This document shows positions 36,471-46,682 of a stretch of 64,000 nucleotides of DNA, in pieces. The position numbers and the translations under genes were made by a program. Every line of letters begins with the position of its first letter. The first letter of the stretch is position 1. Source of the DNA: Mermis nigrescens (taxonomy: Eukaryota; Nematoda; Enoplea; Mermithida; Mermithidae); the NCBI GenBank assembly GCA_036768485.1, contig JAVLUZ010000341.1, forward strand, positions 772,234-836,233, given 5' to 3'. A model generated the notes under the pieces. It ran no database searches. It had not been told where the DNA came from and saw only the letters and a program-made list of their open reading frames with translations.

Positions 36471-38390
36471 TAGGGATGCAACGGATCCGGGTTTTCCAAT
36501 AATATCGGATCCGGATCCGGATCCGGATCCGTACAATTCAAAATAACGGATCCGGATCCGGATACGGATCCATTAAATTTAAAATAACGGATCCGGATCC
36601 GGATCCGATCTTTAATTATTAAAATAACGGATAATAACGGATCCGGATCCGGATCCGGATCCATGAATATGCATTATGAATGCTTAATTTTTTAATACTT
36701 CAATTTTTGTTCGCAAGTACATGCTCATTAGTTTCAGAAGCAGAATTACTGTAAGATGATGAAATAAGCAAAGCTGCATGAGCTTGGTTCAGTGGTCAGG
36801 ATTGATCTTAATTCGGCTGTAGCTTGAAAAACTGCGAATCTGGCGTCTTCCTCTCATTAATCGGAAATGCCCAAAAGCATGTCTAGTCCTATCTGAAACT
36901 ATTTTACGCTAGCTGATAACGAAACTAAATCGCAATGTAATCTTTGCGCAGCAAAGCTTTCCAGAAGCGGTGGAGGGGTACCACCCAGTGTTTTTTTTGT
37001 ACAAGGTCCGTTTGTACATGTACAAAGATGGTCCCCAAAAGTCTTTGTACATTTAGTACATGCAAATTTTTGTGTATTATAGTACAATAGCGATTTTAGT
37101 GTGGTAAAACAGGGTTTTCGATCTTTGGTAGCGAATTCTATCTAATTTCTGGGTTTCTAACGCCAGAAATTATTAAAACTTGTCTCAAAACGGCGCGAAG
37201 CGCCGAATAATTACACATCTTTCCATTCTAAATGTAAATTCTGCTATTTTAAGGATATATAGGACAAACAATTACACATTTCGGCGCGAAGCGCCCGAAA
37301 TTTTTGGGAATTTTACACCTTTTCACAGTTTTTGTCTTCTTAAAAATCTTTGTACATTTTGTACACACAAATTTTTGGGTACTATAATATGGTACAGTAG
37401 CGATTTTAGTGTTAAAAACAGAGTTGCTCGACTTTTGGTAGTGTATTCTAGCAAATTTCTGCGTCTCCAAGAGTAAAAATCACTATCATCTTAAAAGGGC
37501 GCTAAGCGCCGAAAAATTTGACATTTTTCCTTTTGGAATCCAATTTCTGCCAATTAAAAGATATATGCAGCACACAGCTACTCATTTCGGCGCAAAGCAC
37601 CGAAAATTTTTGCGAATTTCAGACCTTTTTTGCAATTTTTGTCTTCCCAAAAATCTTTTTACATGTACAAAGACGGTCCCGAAAAGTTTTTGTACACCGG
37701 GAAAAATCTTTTCCGAGTACAAAAAAAAACACTGGTACCACCTGTATGAAAAAGCGTCTGCAAACTAAGCATGCGGCGGATTATAAAAAGTTCAAAGCAG
37801 TGGAGTCACAGCAGATCGAAGAAAAGGAAAGAGGTATTCTTGCTAAGCACAGATTGTAAAAGATTCGCGTCAGGCATGTCTACTTTCCTTTGCAGAAAAA
37901 CGCGCAGATTGCGAAAAGACTGCTTTGAAACATGAAAAGCAAAAATTACAAATGACAATGGAAGCATGCTTACTTGCTGTATGAAATATTTTATTTTTAT
38001 GAGAGGATTCCTAATTAACTTATGTACGATTTAAGGGTAAAAAATGAATAACAAGATCAATTGATATAGATGAGCGGTTAGTTGAGCTTATGACTTTGAG
38101 CAATCAGAAAAGCTGCTGTTTCTTAAATACAATTTGCCTGTCATTGAATTTGAGTATTAAGTCAATCAAAGTAAAGCTTTTGTCTCATAATGATGTTGTT
38201 TCTTCAATACAATTCAAGGTTCAATGATCTTTTATCATAATCTCTTGGATCCGTTTAGGATCCGTTTTAAACTGTAAAAATAACGGATCCGGATCCGGAT
38301 CAGGATCTTATTTTTTAAAAATAGCGGATCCGGATCCAAAATAATACCGGATAATAACGGATCCGGATCCGGATATCCGTTGCATCCCTA
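36471..38390. mobile_element. hAT element with GGATCC subterminal repeats, middle level of the nest
   Basis: The ends are TAGGGATGCAACGGATCCGG and the complement TAGGGATGCAACGGATATCC. The flanks CAAGCCAC and TCAGCCAC match at six of eight positions. GGATCC/GGATCCGGATCC units fill 36480-36662 and 38250-38375. About 1.17 kb remains when the insert is removed. The small frame around 37745-37858 (KHAADYKKFKAVESQQ) may be transposase debris. The Asp-Pro repeat frame on the minus strand is translated from the GGATCC array. Confidence 0.88.
36986..37734. mobile_element. Element D, innermost level of the nest, 749 bp
   Basis: It starts CAGTGTTTTTTTTGTACAAG and ends GTACAAAAAAAAACACTG. It has a perfect TSD, GTACCACC, at 36978-36985 and 37735-37742. 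Near both ends are GTACAAAG...CTTTGTAC units. Four hairpins of the CGGCGC-GAA-GCGCCG type or variants lie at 37191, 37282, 37497 and 37588. Confidence 0.92.
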
Positions 38391-38625
38391 TCAGCCACTG
38401 GCCCTGTGAATACTAATTACTAATAAACCAATACCACTATGCAACCAATCACCCAATGTAACAATCATTTTGTAAAAAGTTGATCAGGTAAGAAAATTAG
38501 GCAGCTGGTATCGAAGGAAAGACGGCCTTTGACCATGTATGCTGGATAAGGGCCTGTATGTACTTACGTATATTTATGTAGGTATTTTTTGTCTTCAAAT
38601 TTTAATTATTTAACGTTTCGTAAAG

Positions 38626-39049
38626 ATGAATTCGGGCTGAATTCCATTTGCGTATATGAGTCGGCGTGTGATCAAGATGTGGAAGGAGAAAACGACGCCT
38701 CTAAAGTCGATTGCTTAGAAAACGTCGATCTTTCCGCGAATTCTTTCAGTCTCAGTCAAAATAGTTTGACCATTGGTGAAGAAATCTGTATCGAAACTGA
38801 GCCGTACGTCGATCAAATTTTTGAAACTCCCAAAATGGTCTTTCAAGGTGATAAGGAAGCAGACTTAGATGAACAATCATCGTGTGCGGTGCAAGCTCTC
38901 GAAATTGCTGCTTCTCCATTAGTATTTGATTCCTCTGATCACGGTGCTGCTAGTCATCATGGATATTCTGCCTTGGCACCGCCTGTTACGATCCTCACTC
39001 CACCGTACAGCGTCGATCAAGAAAACGATTCTTCATCGCTTTCCGCCAG
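38626..39049 (+). CDS. bZIP factor, coding exon 2 (acidic, Ser-rich activation region)
   Basis: A 424-base exon covers about residues 49-190. The acceptor is TAAAG at 38625 and the donor is CAG|GTCATT at 39050. The two leading bases complete a GAT codon begun by exon 1, and the two trailing bases complete an AGG codon with exon 3. The peptide is acidic and rich in Ser, Glu and Asp, with a hydrophobic stretch ending in APPVTILTPP. It has no recognisable domain, which is usual for the N-terminal activation part of C/EBP proteins. The open frame runs past the donor to 39101, but the tail there is Arg-rich and abuts a truncated MITE, so I prefer the donor. The acceptor pyrimidine tract is weak. 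Confidence 0.65.
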
Positions 39050-39149
39050 GTCATTTTCCATTTCGATTCTATGGCGTCGCAAAATTCGTAGATATAATTA
39101 AGCGTAATTCAAACACAAGCTTACGTGTTCTTGGGAGGTTGACTTCCGG

Positions 39150-39332
39150 AAATGGAATTAAAAATGGTGGTATGGCTAAAAAATACCATTTTTCAACGTT
39201 TCTCATCGAGCACTATCCATTGGCATCAAAAAATCGCGGAAAAAACTAAAAACAATTTTCAAAAATTGAATTCTGGAGGGATATTTCGGTTTCTGGGGGT
39301 GCATACCCCCAAACCTCCCACGCCCAGGTATG
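39150..39332 (+). mobile_element. MITE-A, 5'-truncated copy in intron 2
   Basis: It lacks the first third, starting near AAAATGGTGGTATGGC, but has the core and the end CGCCCAGGTATG. It directly abuts the TSD of the next copy. Confidence 0.8.
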
Positions 39333-39340
39333 GTAATGAC

Positions 39341-39602
39341 CATACGTGGGCAGCAAGAAAATTCTGGGGGGGGGGTGCAAGATTTTTTGAAGGTCGAAAA
39401 ATGGCCTTAAAAATGGTGGTATGGCGATAAAAACACCATTTTTCGACGTTTCTCATCAAGCACTATCCATTGGCATCAAAAAATTGCGAAAAAAACGAAA
39501 AAAATTTTCAAAAATTGAATTCTGGGGGGGTATTTTGATTTCTGGGGGGTATTTTGGTTTCTGGGGGAAGGTCCAAACCCCCCCCCCCCACGCCCAGGTG
39601 TG
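39341..39602 (+). mobile_element. MITE-A full-length copy in intron 2
   Basis: A 262-bp copy runs from CATACGTGGGCAGCAAG to CGCCCAGGTGTG. It has a perfect TSD, GTAATGAC, at 39333-39340 and 39603-39610. It landed exactly at the end of the truncated copy before it. Confidence 0.93.
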
Positions 39603-39610
39603 GTAATGAC

Positions 39611-40823
39611 CCTCGTAAATTGGCTGACCACAGCTTTGTCGATTTTCCGAAAAAAATCGTAGAAATCGCTCTTTGCCTAATGGTATTAGCAAACTTTGAT
39701 GCAAGTTGCGGTGCTTCACACCGTATACCCATTTTTGACTATATTTTCTTAACTCTACTCTTATTTTTACGTCTTGCATTCTACAGAGATTGAGCCTTGT
39801 CCGAAACGTAAGCGTGTTTTTGATGTGCATCCATCGTTTTTTAGCCTAGAAAAGGGCCTTTTTGTAAATTTTTCGAAGCCGTTCCTGACCCTTCCAAATT
39901 TCTAAACTGTGCAGCATGTTTGAAAATAAGCAATAGCAAGTTCGTCCAACTGGATCGGGCATATTCATATTAATGTATCGTGTTAGCCATCGAATTCCGA
40001 AGGCTGAAAAGCCGTGGAATGGCTGAAAATGCTATTTTTCGATGTTTCTCATTGATCTATCCAAATTTAGATAAAGATAAGAAGGATTTTTAAAAATTTA
40101 TGCCTCGTGGGTCTTCTAACGAAGTTTATCCAAATCACAGGGTACAACTCACCATCACACCCTTACACGGACGTACGCAGGATTTTTGTAAGGGGAGATC
40201 CGAAATTGATACCCCCATATTTCAGAATATGTTCGCCGGGGCACAAAAGAAAGTGCATTTTTTGACGTTTCCGAACATGCGCTATCCATTAAGCTCATAA
40301 AACTTTAACTTTTTCGAAAAATTCTTTTTCTCAATATGCTATGAAAAATGACATTTTTGACCGCACTTATGACAAACTTATGAAAATAATGATCCTACGG
40401 CGCGCGGCGCCGAAAATTTTGAAATTTTTCGATAAAAAGATGCCAATTTCCATTATTTTCCATGCTTTATCTTCATAATTGCGCAAAATCAAACTTTAAG
40501 GTAGTCAAAATCAAACAAAATCAAACTTTAAAAATCAAAACCTGGAGGTAGCTAAGTCTTTGTAAAAACGATTATACAGCAAAAAACGATGCTGTCGCAT
40601 TAAAACCACGTTTTTCGAGCAATTGTGACAAAAATACAGCCTTTTTGAACTCGCAAAAATATTTGTTTAGCCTATTTGGACTAAATGTATGTAGCATTTC
40701 TGAATTCGCACGATATCTTTCTGAGTTCCAAAAAAGCTTTGTCGTTCTGAGCCTAAAAAGGCTATATAGCAATGTTTTTTGGCCAAAGTGACTGTACAGC
40801 TATCAGTTTTTCAAAGCTCAGGG
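39611..40823. other. Intron 2 stretch with MITE-B-like debris
   Basis: About 40180-40450 resembles MITE-B (GCAGGATTTTTG, CGTTTCCGAACATGCGCTATCC) and carries a CGGCGC-GCG-GCGCCG hairpin variant at 40398-40412. An acceptor-like TTCTACAG at about 39786 is followed by a short basic frame that does not fit the phases of the bZIP gene. Confidence 0.4.
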
Positions 40824-40831
40824 GATAATAC

Positions 40832-41068
40832 CACGCGTGGGGGTATGCACCCCCAGATGGCCGAATACGCCCTCCCAAAAAAGCCAAAATACCCGCAGAA
40901 TCCACTTTTTGAAATTTTGTTGTTTTTTTGCAATTTTTTGATGCCAATCAATTTGAGAAACGTTGAAAAAATGGGTTTTTTTCGCCATACCACCATTTTT
41001 AAGACAATTTTTTGACCTTTGAAAAATTTTACATCCCCTCCCCAGAATTTTGATGCTGCCCACCTATG
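40832..41068 (-). mobile_element. MITE-A copy in intron 2
   Basis: It runs from CACGCGTGGGGGTATGC to TGCTGCCCACCTATG. The flanking octamers GATAATAC and GGTAATAC match at seven of eight positions. Confidence 0.9.
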
Positions 41069-41464
41069 GGTAATACTCCCCTTGGGTAATACTCCCCTCT
41101 CACTTATTATCTTACCTTTACAAATTTTATTTCGGGTTGGGAGGTGGCGCCCCCCCCTGCGTACGCTCATGCGCCCATGTATAGTCGTGAGTTTCTAACT
41201 ATGAGTAAATTGATACCATATGCATATGCAGCGGCTTAAAATTTGGGTTAGTATTCGGCCATTTTTCGGGCGGGGCCTTCTATTTTTCATAAAAGTATCC
41301 GAAAAACTCTCATTACTGTCCTGAGCAACTTAGGTTTTTGCCTAAAATCGAGGGTGGTAAAACGGTTCCAAATTAGGGGCTGCATTAGTTTAAGGAATTC
41401 CAAAACCCTTCGATTACGTTCTTACTACTAGTCAAAATGGATGATCATTCAATCGGCATTTCAG

Positions 41465-41948
41465 GCCGCGCAATACAAGTGTGGAAGTGTCCTCCAATGA
41501 CAGCTTTTGGACAATTTTGGATAAAGTTTTGGTCGGCCCACTGCCTCCGACGCCGCCGCCGACGGCAACAGGTTTTGTCGGTCGGCGTAGAAGGTGGGCA
41601 AGTGGTGGCTTGAGCGACCGTCGCTTGTCGTCAAAGGCTTCCCTCGCTTGGTACAGGCAGTACCGCGATCGGAATAACGAGGCCGTTCGAAAATGCCGCC
41701 AGAAACAGCACCAGCGGAGGGTGGCGGAGGAGCAGGAGCTAGTTCGCCTGCGACAAGTCGTTCCGGTTCTCACCGACCAATTAAAACAGACCAAAGCGGA
41801 AAATTTCTCTCTCAGGGTGGAAATCGATCGGTTGAGGAGTCTAATTAGCTGCCATACCGATTTCTTCAACGCTTTCGACGTTATTTGCCCTCAAGATGAT
41901 CCCCGCCATTGTGATGCCGCTTCGCCCGTCGAACCCCCTTCGACTATG
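41465..41948 (+). CDS. bZIP factor, coding exon 3 with basic region and leucine zipper
   Basis: This exon carries the DNA-binding and dimerisation domain of a predicted nuclear transcription factor. The acceptor is GGCATTTCAG at 41464. A Pro-rich segment and an RRRR cluster (residues 230-233) precede the basic region, which contains YRDRNNEAVRKCR ending at residue 268. The N-N-x-A-V-R-K-(S/C)-R signature is that of the C/EBP family; here Cys replaces the usual C/EBP Ser, as in Fos and Jun. Zipper heptad positions 285, 292, 299, 306 and 313 are L, L, T, L, L. They start 17 residues after the last basic-region Arg, the same register as C/EBP. A proline at 290 lies inside the zipper, which is unusual. 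GC content is well above the flanks. The donor ATG|GTGCAT at 41949 is weak. ATF4-type or other bZIP proteins are less likely alternatives. Confidence 0.88.
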
Positions 41949-42061
41949 GTGCATATTTATTTTATATCATTTTATCATATTTTCTACATTTTTTATATTT
42001 TATCCTGCGAGAATTACTGGTGGGAACGGATATTTAAGAAAATGGAGCAGGCGTCGTACTA

Positions 42062-42896
42062 GGTTGCTCTAACAATTCGACTTTCACCCAATTTCGTTGC
42101 AAATATAGACTTATTCTTTATTTTTTAAACTATTCTGTTTGCTTTCTGAGTTTATCACACCTGAGCAATAGCCCTTCTAAGCCCATCTATGGAACAAACG
42201 AGCACAAGTGCTGGACCGAACGAAGGATTCATTCGGGCGAACTCATTTCGAGGAAAAAACGATTCAAAATCGAAATAAACCACTTTTCGCCTCATTTTAG
42301 TCCGACTTGACTGTTTAGGAGACCAACCAACACTAGCATGGACGGAAGCTTTGGTTATACCCAAACTTGTTCTTAAGAAACATTGGCGTAGCTCTGGAGG
42401 ATTCGGCGGAGGACTAGTCCCCCAATTTTTGAAATACGAGTATGGCCCCCAAACATAGGTACACAAGGTCAGGGTCGGCAGAGGAGGGTGAAATCCCAAA
42501 AATCCAAAACAGTAAATTTGACGTTCACATTTTTTTGCTGTTTTAACGATCAAAATGGTCAAAATAGCCTATAAAACGTTTTTTGTGGTAATATAGCATT
42601 TTAAAAGCATTTTTAGTCCATTTTGACAGCATTATATCGCTTTTAACATTAAAAAATGCAACAATTTATCAATTTCGGGCGCTTTTTGAGTCGAGAGTAC
42701 TTAAAAGTACTGATCTGACGCGAAGCGCCGAGAAAATATTGACGTTTTTACCGCTTTTGACCTCAAAAATGATGCAAAAAACGTTCCATCAGCTCAAAAT
42801 CGCCGGACAGTTATTGTCCGACTGACCCTTCAGGGGACCCCCAAAGGAGAAAATTGAAAATTTTTAAAGCTGAAAGACCGCTTGAATAGATAGCAC
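42062..42896. other. Intron 3 stretch with repeat debris
   Basis: Nothing gene-like. A decayed MITE with a GACGCGAAGCGCCG hairpin variant lies around 42717-42730. Confidence 0.4.
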
Positions 42897-43638
42897 ACTA
42901 GCAAAGAAAAATGCTCCGATGGAACAAAAAAGATGAATATACTTGGAATTGTGGATTATTAAGGATGTAAAAGGAGGGGACTAGGAAAAATCTAACTTAA
43001 GTCGCAAAATCTGCTAAAAATCACACTTTCTCTAAGCAACGCAAAAAAATCGAAGTATATTCTGCAGCCTCTAAAAAGTGTCTTTTTTAAATAATGTTCA
43101 AAGTTTCAGATAAGAGTGTATAAACGAAATTTGTAATGTTTATTTTTTAAATTAATGGCAAGTAGCAACGCTGACTAGCTTCGTATCCTGATCGATAGAA
43201 AATTAAGTGGTATTGTATTTAAAGTTGTTTTATTTTCGTCTGAGCATTAAAGCAAGCAAAGCAGGGGCCGATTGATTAGTGCACACAATCCTTAAGGGCA
43301 TGCTAGTGTACCTACATCTAGTCTGTTTCAAGTCAACTTAAGTGTTTCCTACTGTTTTAAACCATTCATTCAATTGGCTTAGAAAGACAGTTAGTTATAC
43401 TCAACATCATTTCTAGCTAATGTGCTCGCTTTTTCAATCATTTTATGGTTAAATATTTATTTTAATGTGTGGCCGCAGAATATCTTCGATTTTCGCGTTG
43501 CTTAGAGAAAGTGTGATTTTAGCAGATTTTGCGACTTTAGGTAGATTTTTCCTAGTCCCTCCTTTTACATCCTTAATAATCCACAATTCCAAGTATATTC
43601 ATCTTTTTTGTTCCATCGGAGCATTTTCTTTGCTAGTA
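42897..43638. mobile_element. Element F copy 2, inverted relative to copy 1
   Basis: It has the same 170-bp arms (ACTAGCAAAGAAAAATGCTC) and the same interior as 11496-12253 in opposite orientation. It is joined to an E arm at the same position. It differs from copy 1 by small indels. Confidence 0.8.
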
Positions 43639-43900
43639 CCCCGCTTTTAATTAGTATGATTTGAGTACATCAGTCAGTAAACACATACAGTAACATGCCA
43701 TTATAATGACAGCAGTCCAAGAACACGGAAAGCAATACTGTTCTTAACATCAGCATTATCCTTCTCAAACAAGACAACCTTACATTATTTTAACAGATCA
43801 AAGTTTTTCAGCATTAACTTTACGCAAATATCAAGTGTAAGGAACACTAACGTACAGATTTGGAAGTAAAATAAATTTGTAGTATAAACTACATTTTAAC

Positions 43901-44980
43901 TCCAGCTGTGCCGGGGCCAGGCCCCGGCCCCGGCCCCGGCGCCGGGGCCTAGGCCCGGCCCCGGGCTCGGGGCCAGGCGCCCCGGCACCGGAGCCCGGGG
44001 CCAGTGTTATAATTGATTATAATGTAGAAAATTGATAATGTTTTTGAGCAGATTTACCTTCAAGCTCAATTTCAAGCAACACCCACACATCTTGCTAATT
44101 CAAATCTTTATTTTATTATGTCAGGTTGGTGCAAATTTCTAGTTAATAATCAAAATTGACATATTTTGAATTGCAATTCATATAGCCGAGCTTTCCAGCT
44201 TGCTTGGTAGCAGACAGCTATGTCTATCAGAACAAATAGAATAATAAGCCTAAAAAAGTGCGAAGTAAAGTTAATTGAAAAACGCGTCCAAGTCAGAGGA
44301 GTTAAATCCATACATGGGCCGCTCAAAAATTATAGGGTTCCAAAACTTTTCGAAGTCAAAAAGTGCCTGATAATATATGGTAGGGCGAAAAAACACCGTT
44401 TTCTTGCGTTTCTCAATGAGAGCTATCCATTAGCATCAAAAAATCGCAGAAACACAAAAAATTCTGAAAATCAATTTCTGGGGCGTCTAGCGGATTTGTT
44501 TTGGGGGAGAGTGTGAATTCTGGGGGTCTAGACCATAGGTGGGCAGCACCGAAATTTTGGGAGTGTGAAAAAATTTCTGGGGGGTGGTGGTGAAAAACAC
44601 CATTTTCCGACGTTTCTCGTCGAGCACTATCCCTTGGCATCAAAAAATCGCTAAAAAAGCAAAAAATTTCTAAAATTGAATTCTGGGGGTATTCCAACTC
44701 TGGGGGATGCATACCCCTAACCCCCCCACGCCCACGTCCCAAGCCTCCCAATGCCCATGTTCTGTTATATCTTGTAATCCCAACAAATATTAAGGCTTGA
44801 CGCGCATATCTACTAGCAAGAATATATATGTACATAGGTATAAGGGGTAGGGTAGGGTCGTACTATGAACACGGTAAAGCACGCTTTACTTGGCCCCGGC
44901 CAGGCCCCGGCCCCGGCCCCGGCGCCGGGGCCTAGGCTAACCCCGGCCCCGGCAAAAAAGGCGGCCCCGGCACAGCTCTA
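43901..44980. mobile_element. hAT element with CCCCGG subterminal repeats
   Basis: The ends are TCCAGCTGTGCCGGGGCC and the complement TAGAGCTGTGCCGGGGCC. It has a perfect TSD, ATTTTAAC, at 43893-43900 and 44981-44988. GGCCCC/CCCCGG units make extreme GC islands at 43915-44002 and 44893-44970 in an AT-rich setting. Two old MITE-A copies sit inside (about 44316-44520 and 44534-44738). No transposase frame. Confidence 0.93.
44316..44738 (+). mobile_element. Two diverged MITE-A copies in direct order
   Basis: Both carry the core (TATCCATTAGCATCAAAAAAT and TATCCCTTGGCATCAAAAAAT). The second starts CATAGGTGGGCAGCACC at 44534. Both are more diverged than other copies and lack readable TSDs. Confidence 0.7.
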
Positions 44981-45265
44981 ATTTTAACAACAAATGATTA
45001 GTGCAAATTTCACACAACTACTAGGTGTAGAGAAAACTAATAGTCAGATTCTCAATTCTGGATTTTACGTAGAACATTTTGAAAAAAATTAAGCTTCCGC
45101 AAGGCTTCTAGAACAAGAGTTGAGTTAATAGGCAGTGTAAACTTTGCACAACCACAGAGTTTAAAGAAAATTTCAGTCGGATTCGTTATTCTGATATTAC
45201 GATCAACATTTATGAAAAAATTAAGTCTCCACAATGGCCCAAGGGCAAATAAATATCAGATGTGT

Positions 45266-46682
45266 TAACGTAGACTCAAGCTACGTTCACTTCGCTTACT
45301 TAACCCGAATCTCAAGCTTACGCGCTCACTACGGGGGTTCTCGTCCTTTTTAGGAGGTCGATCACCAGCCGGCGATTCGGGGGTAAGCGGCCCGGCCTGA
45401 TCAAGGTAGCCCGTCCCTCTACGCACGCACCTAGTGAAACTTACTTACCTAAACCCTTTGAGATTAAGTACCTAATTAAAGTAAGTTCCCCGGAAACCTA
45501 ATTGAGGGCTCAAAAAGACTATTATTCAACTTGTTTTGGACCGAATTCCGGTGCTTTAAGGGTTCCTAAGTATAGTGTAGCACAAGGACAGAATTCAACA
45601 ACGCACGAAATTCAACCCAGCCCAGCATCGTTAATTAAATAATTAATTTTTACAATATTTTTTGACAGAAAAATTATGAAGCAATTAAAAAAGCGACAGC
45701 ATGGAGGATACATGCTGCTGACTGTCGTGTTACGCTAATCGGGTAAAATCAAACAAATGTAATTAAACAAGGGCACAAAGCCCTGCAAAGGCATACAACA
45801 ACCGATGCCAATTGACACAAACACGAATGATTAAAAACAAAGCGTACGGCGAAAAGAAGCGTGCACACTACGCAGGAAAACTAACAGACGAGTTCTGCAG
45901 CCAAGCAGATGAAAAGGCACGTACGGAGTCTGCTCAACGTACGGCGACGAAAAGAAAAAGAAGATACGCTCAGCGCGGAAGCTGGTGGAGAGCCTCTCAA
46001 GCTCAAAAACTAATTGTAAAATGTAAAATCTTAAAGTGCCATCAAAACTGCGCTCGCACGCAGTTTTAACTGATGCGGAAAAGGAGGCGTAACAAGAGAT
46101 GAAAAGGATCTATGAATACGACAATGGGCCTATGGGCGAAAGCTTACGGTAAAGGCAGTAGCGGATCTAGGATTTTCCTAAGGGGGCGGTTCTCCTAAGG
46201 GGGGCGGAACCCTGACTTGGGCGGAAAAATTAACCGTTTTTAACCCGAAAATCGCTAAAAATCGCTTAATTTTGCGCACTTTTTTGGGCCAATGGGAGGC
46301 GGCCGCCCCCCCCCAAATCCGCCCCTGGGTAAAGGTATGTACAAACGAGACAGGCACAAATATGAGACGCACACATATGATCTTTTAACACACGTAAGAT
46401 ATGATAACACACATACCAATTCGTACTCAAGTCGCATTAAGCCCAAGTAACCACTTTTCCTATCCCGGATTTTGATTGAAAATATGTGTGGGAATGGAAT
46501 GAAAAATATGACAATTTTTAGGGAAGGTGGTCCGGGCGTCACTCTAAGCGTTGCGCTTAACGGTCGTGTACGTGCGTATGTAAATTGAGCACAAGAATGT
46601 ACATACATCTGGGGCAATCAATCGGTTTTTTTCATCTGTTTCCAAAAAAACCCAAACCGATTTTTTCCCAAAAAATTTTTTC
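45266..46682. other. Foreign insertion of unknown type in arm E3
   Basis: The sequence between the two parts of arm E3 is richer in GC and begins TGTTAACGTAGACTCAAG. It holds an open frame (45812-46069, 85 codons without ATG) whose product is very rich in Lys and Arg. A retroelement fragment is possible, but I see no paired LTR, primer-binding site or reverse-transcriptase motif. A family-H MITE is inserted at 46156. Confidence 0.35.
46156..46327 (+). mobile_element. Family-H hAT MITE, intact 172-bp copy
   Basis: It runs from CAGTAGCGGATCTAGGATTT to CCCCAAATCCGCCCCTG. It has a perfect TSD, GGTAAAGG, at 46148-46155 and 46328-46335. It gives the reference structure for the family-H copy split at 36272-38400. 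Confidence 0.92.

Larger units (their letters stand above)
36272..38400. mobile_element. Family-H hAT MITE, outer shell of a three-level nest
   Basis: The left end is CAGGGGCGGATTTAGGG. The right end, AAAAATCCTATATCAAGCCACTG, is split by the element at 36471-38390 and finishes at 38400. The TSD GCCCTGTG is perfect at 36264-36271 and 38401-38408. Without its insertion the element is about 210 bp, like the intact copy at 46156-46327. Confidence 0.85.

Noticed and set aside
36470..36664. Asp-Pro repeat protein on the minus strand
   Set aside because: Translation of the GGATCC subterminal repeat array of a hAT element.
39787..39903. Candidate cassette exon with a PKRKR stretch after TTCTACAG
   Set aside because: Its frame cannot be joined in phase to exon 2 or exon 3 of the bZIP gene with available splice sites.
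41432..41869. 145-residue minus-strand frame opposite the bZIP exon
   Set aside because: Shadow of the GC-rich coding exon; the plus strand has the clear bZIP domain.
45812..46069. Basic 85-residue frame considered as a Gag-like protein
   Set aside because: No zinc knuckle, no LTR pair and no polymerase motifs nearby; left as unknown.
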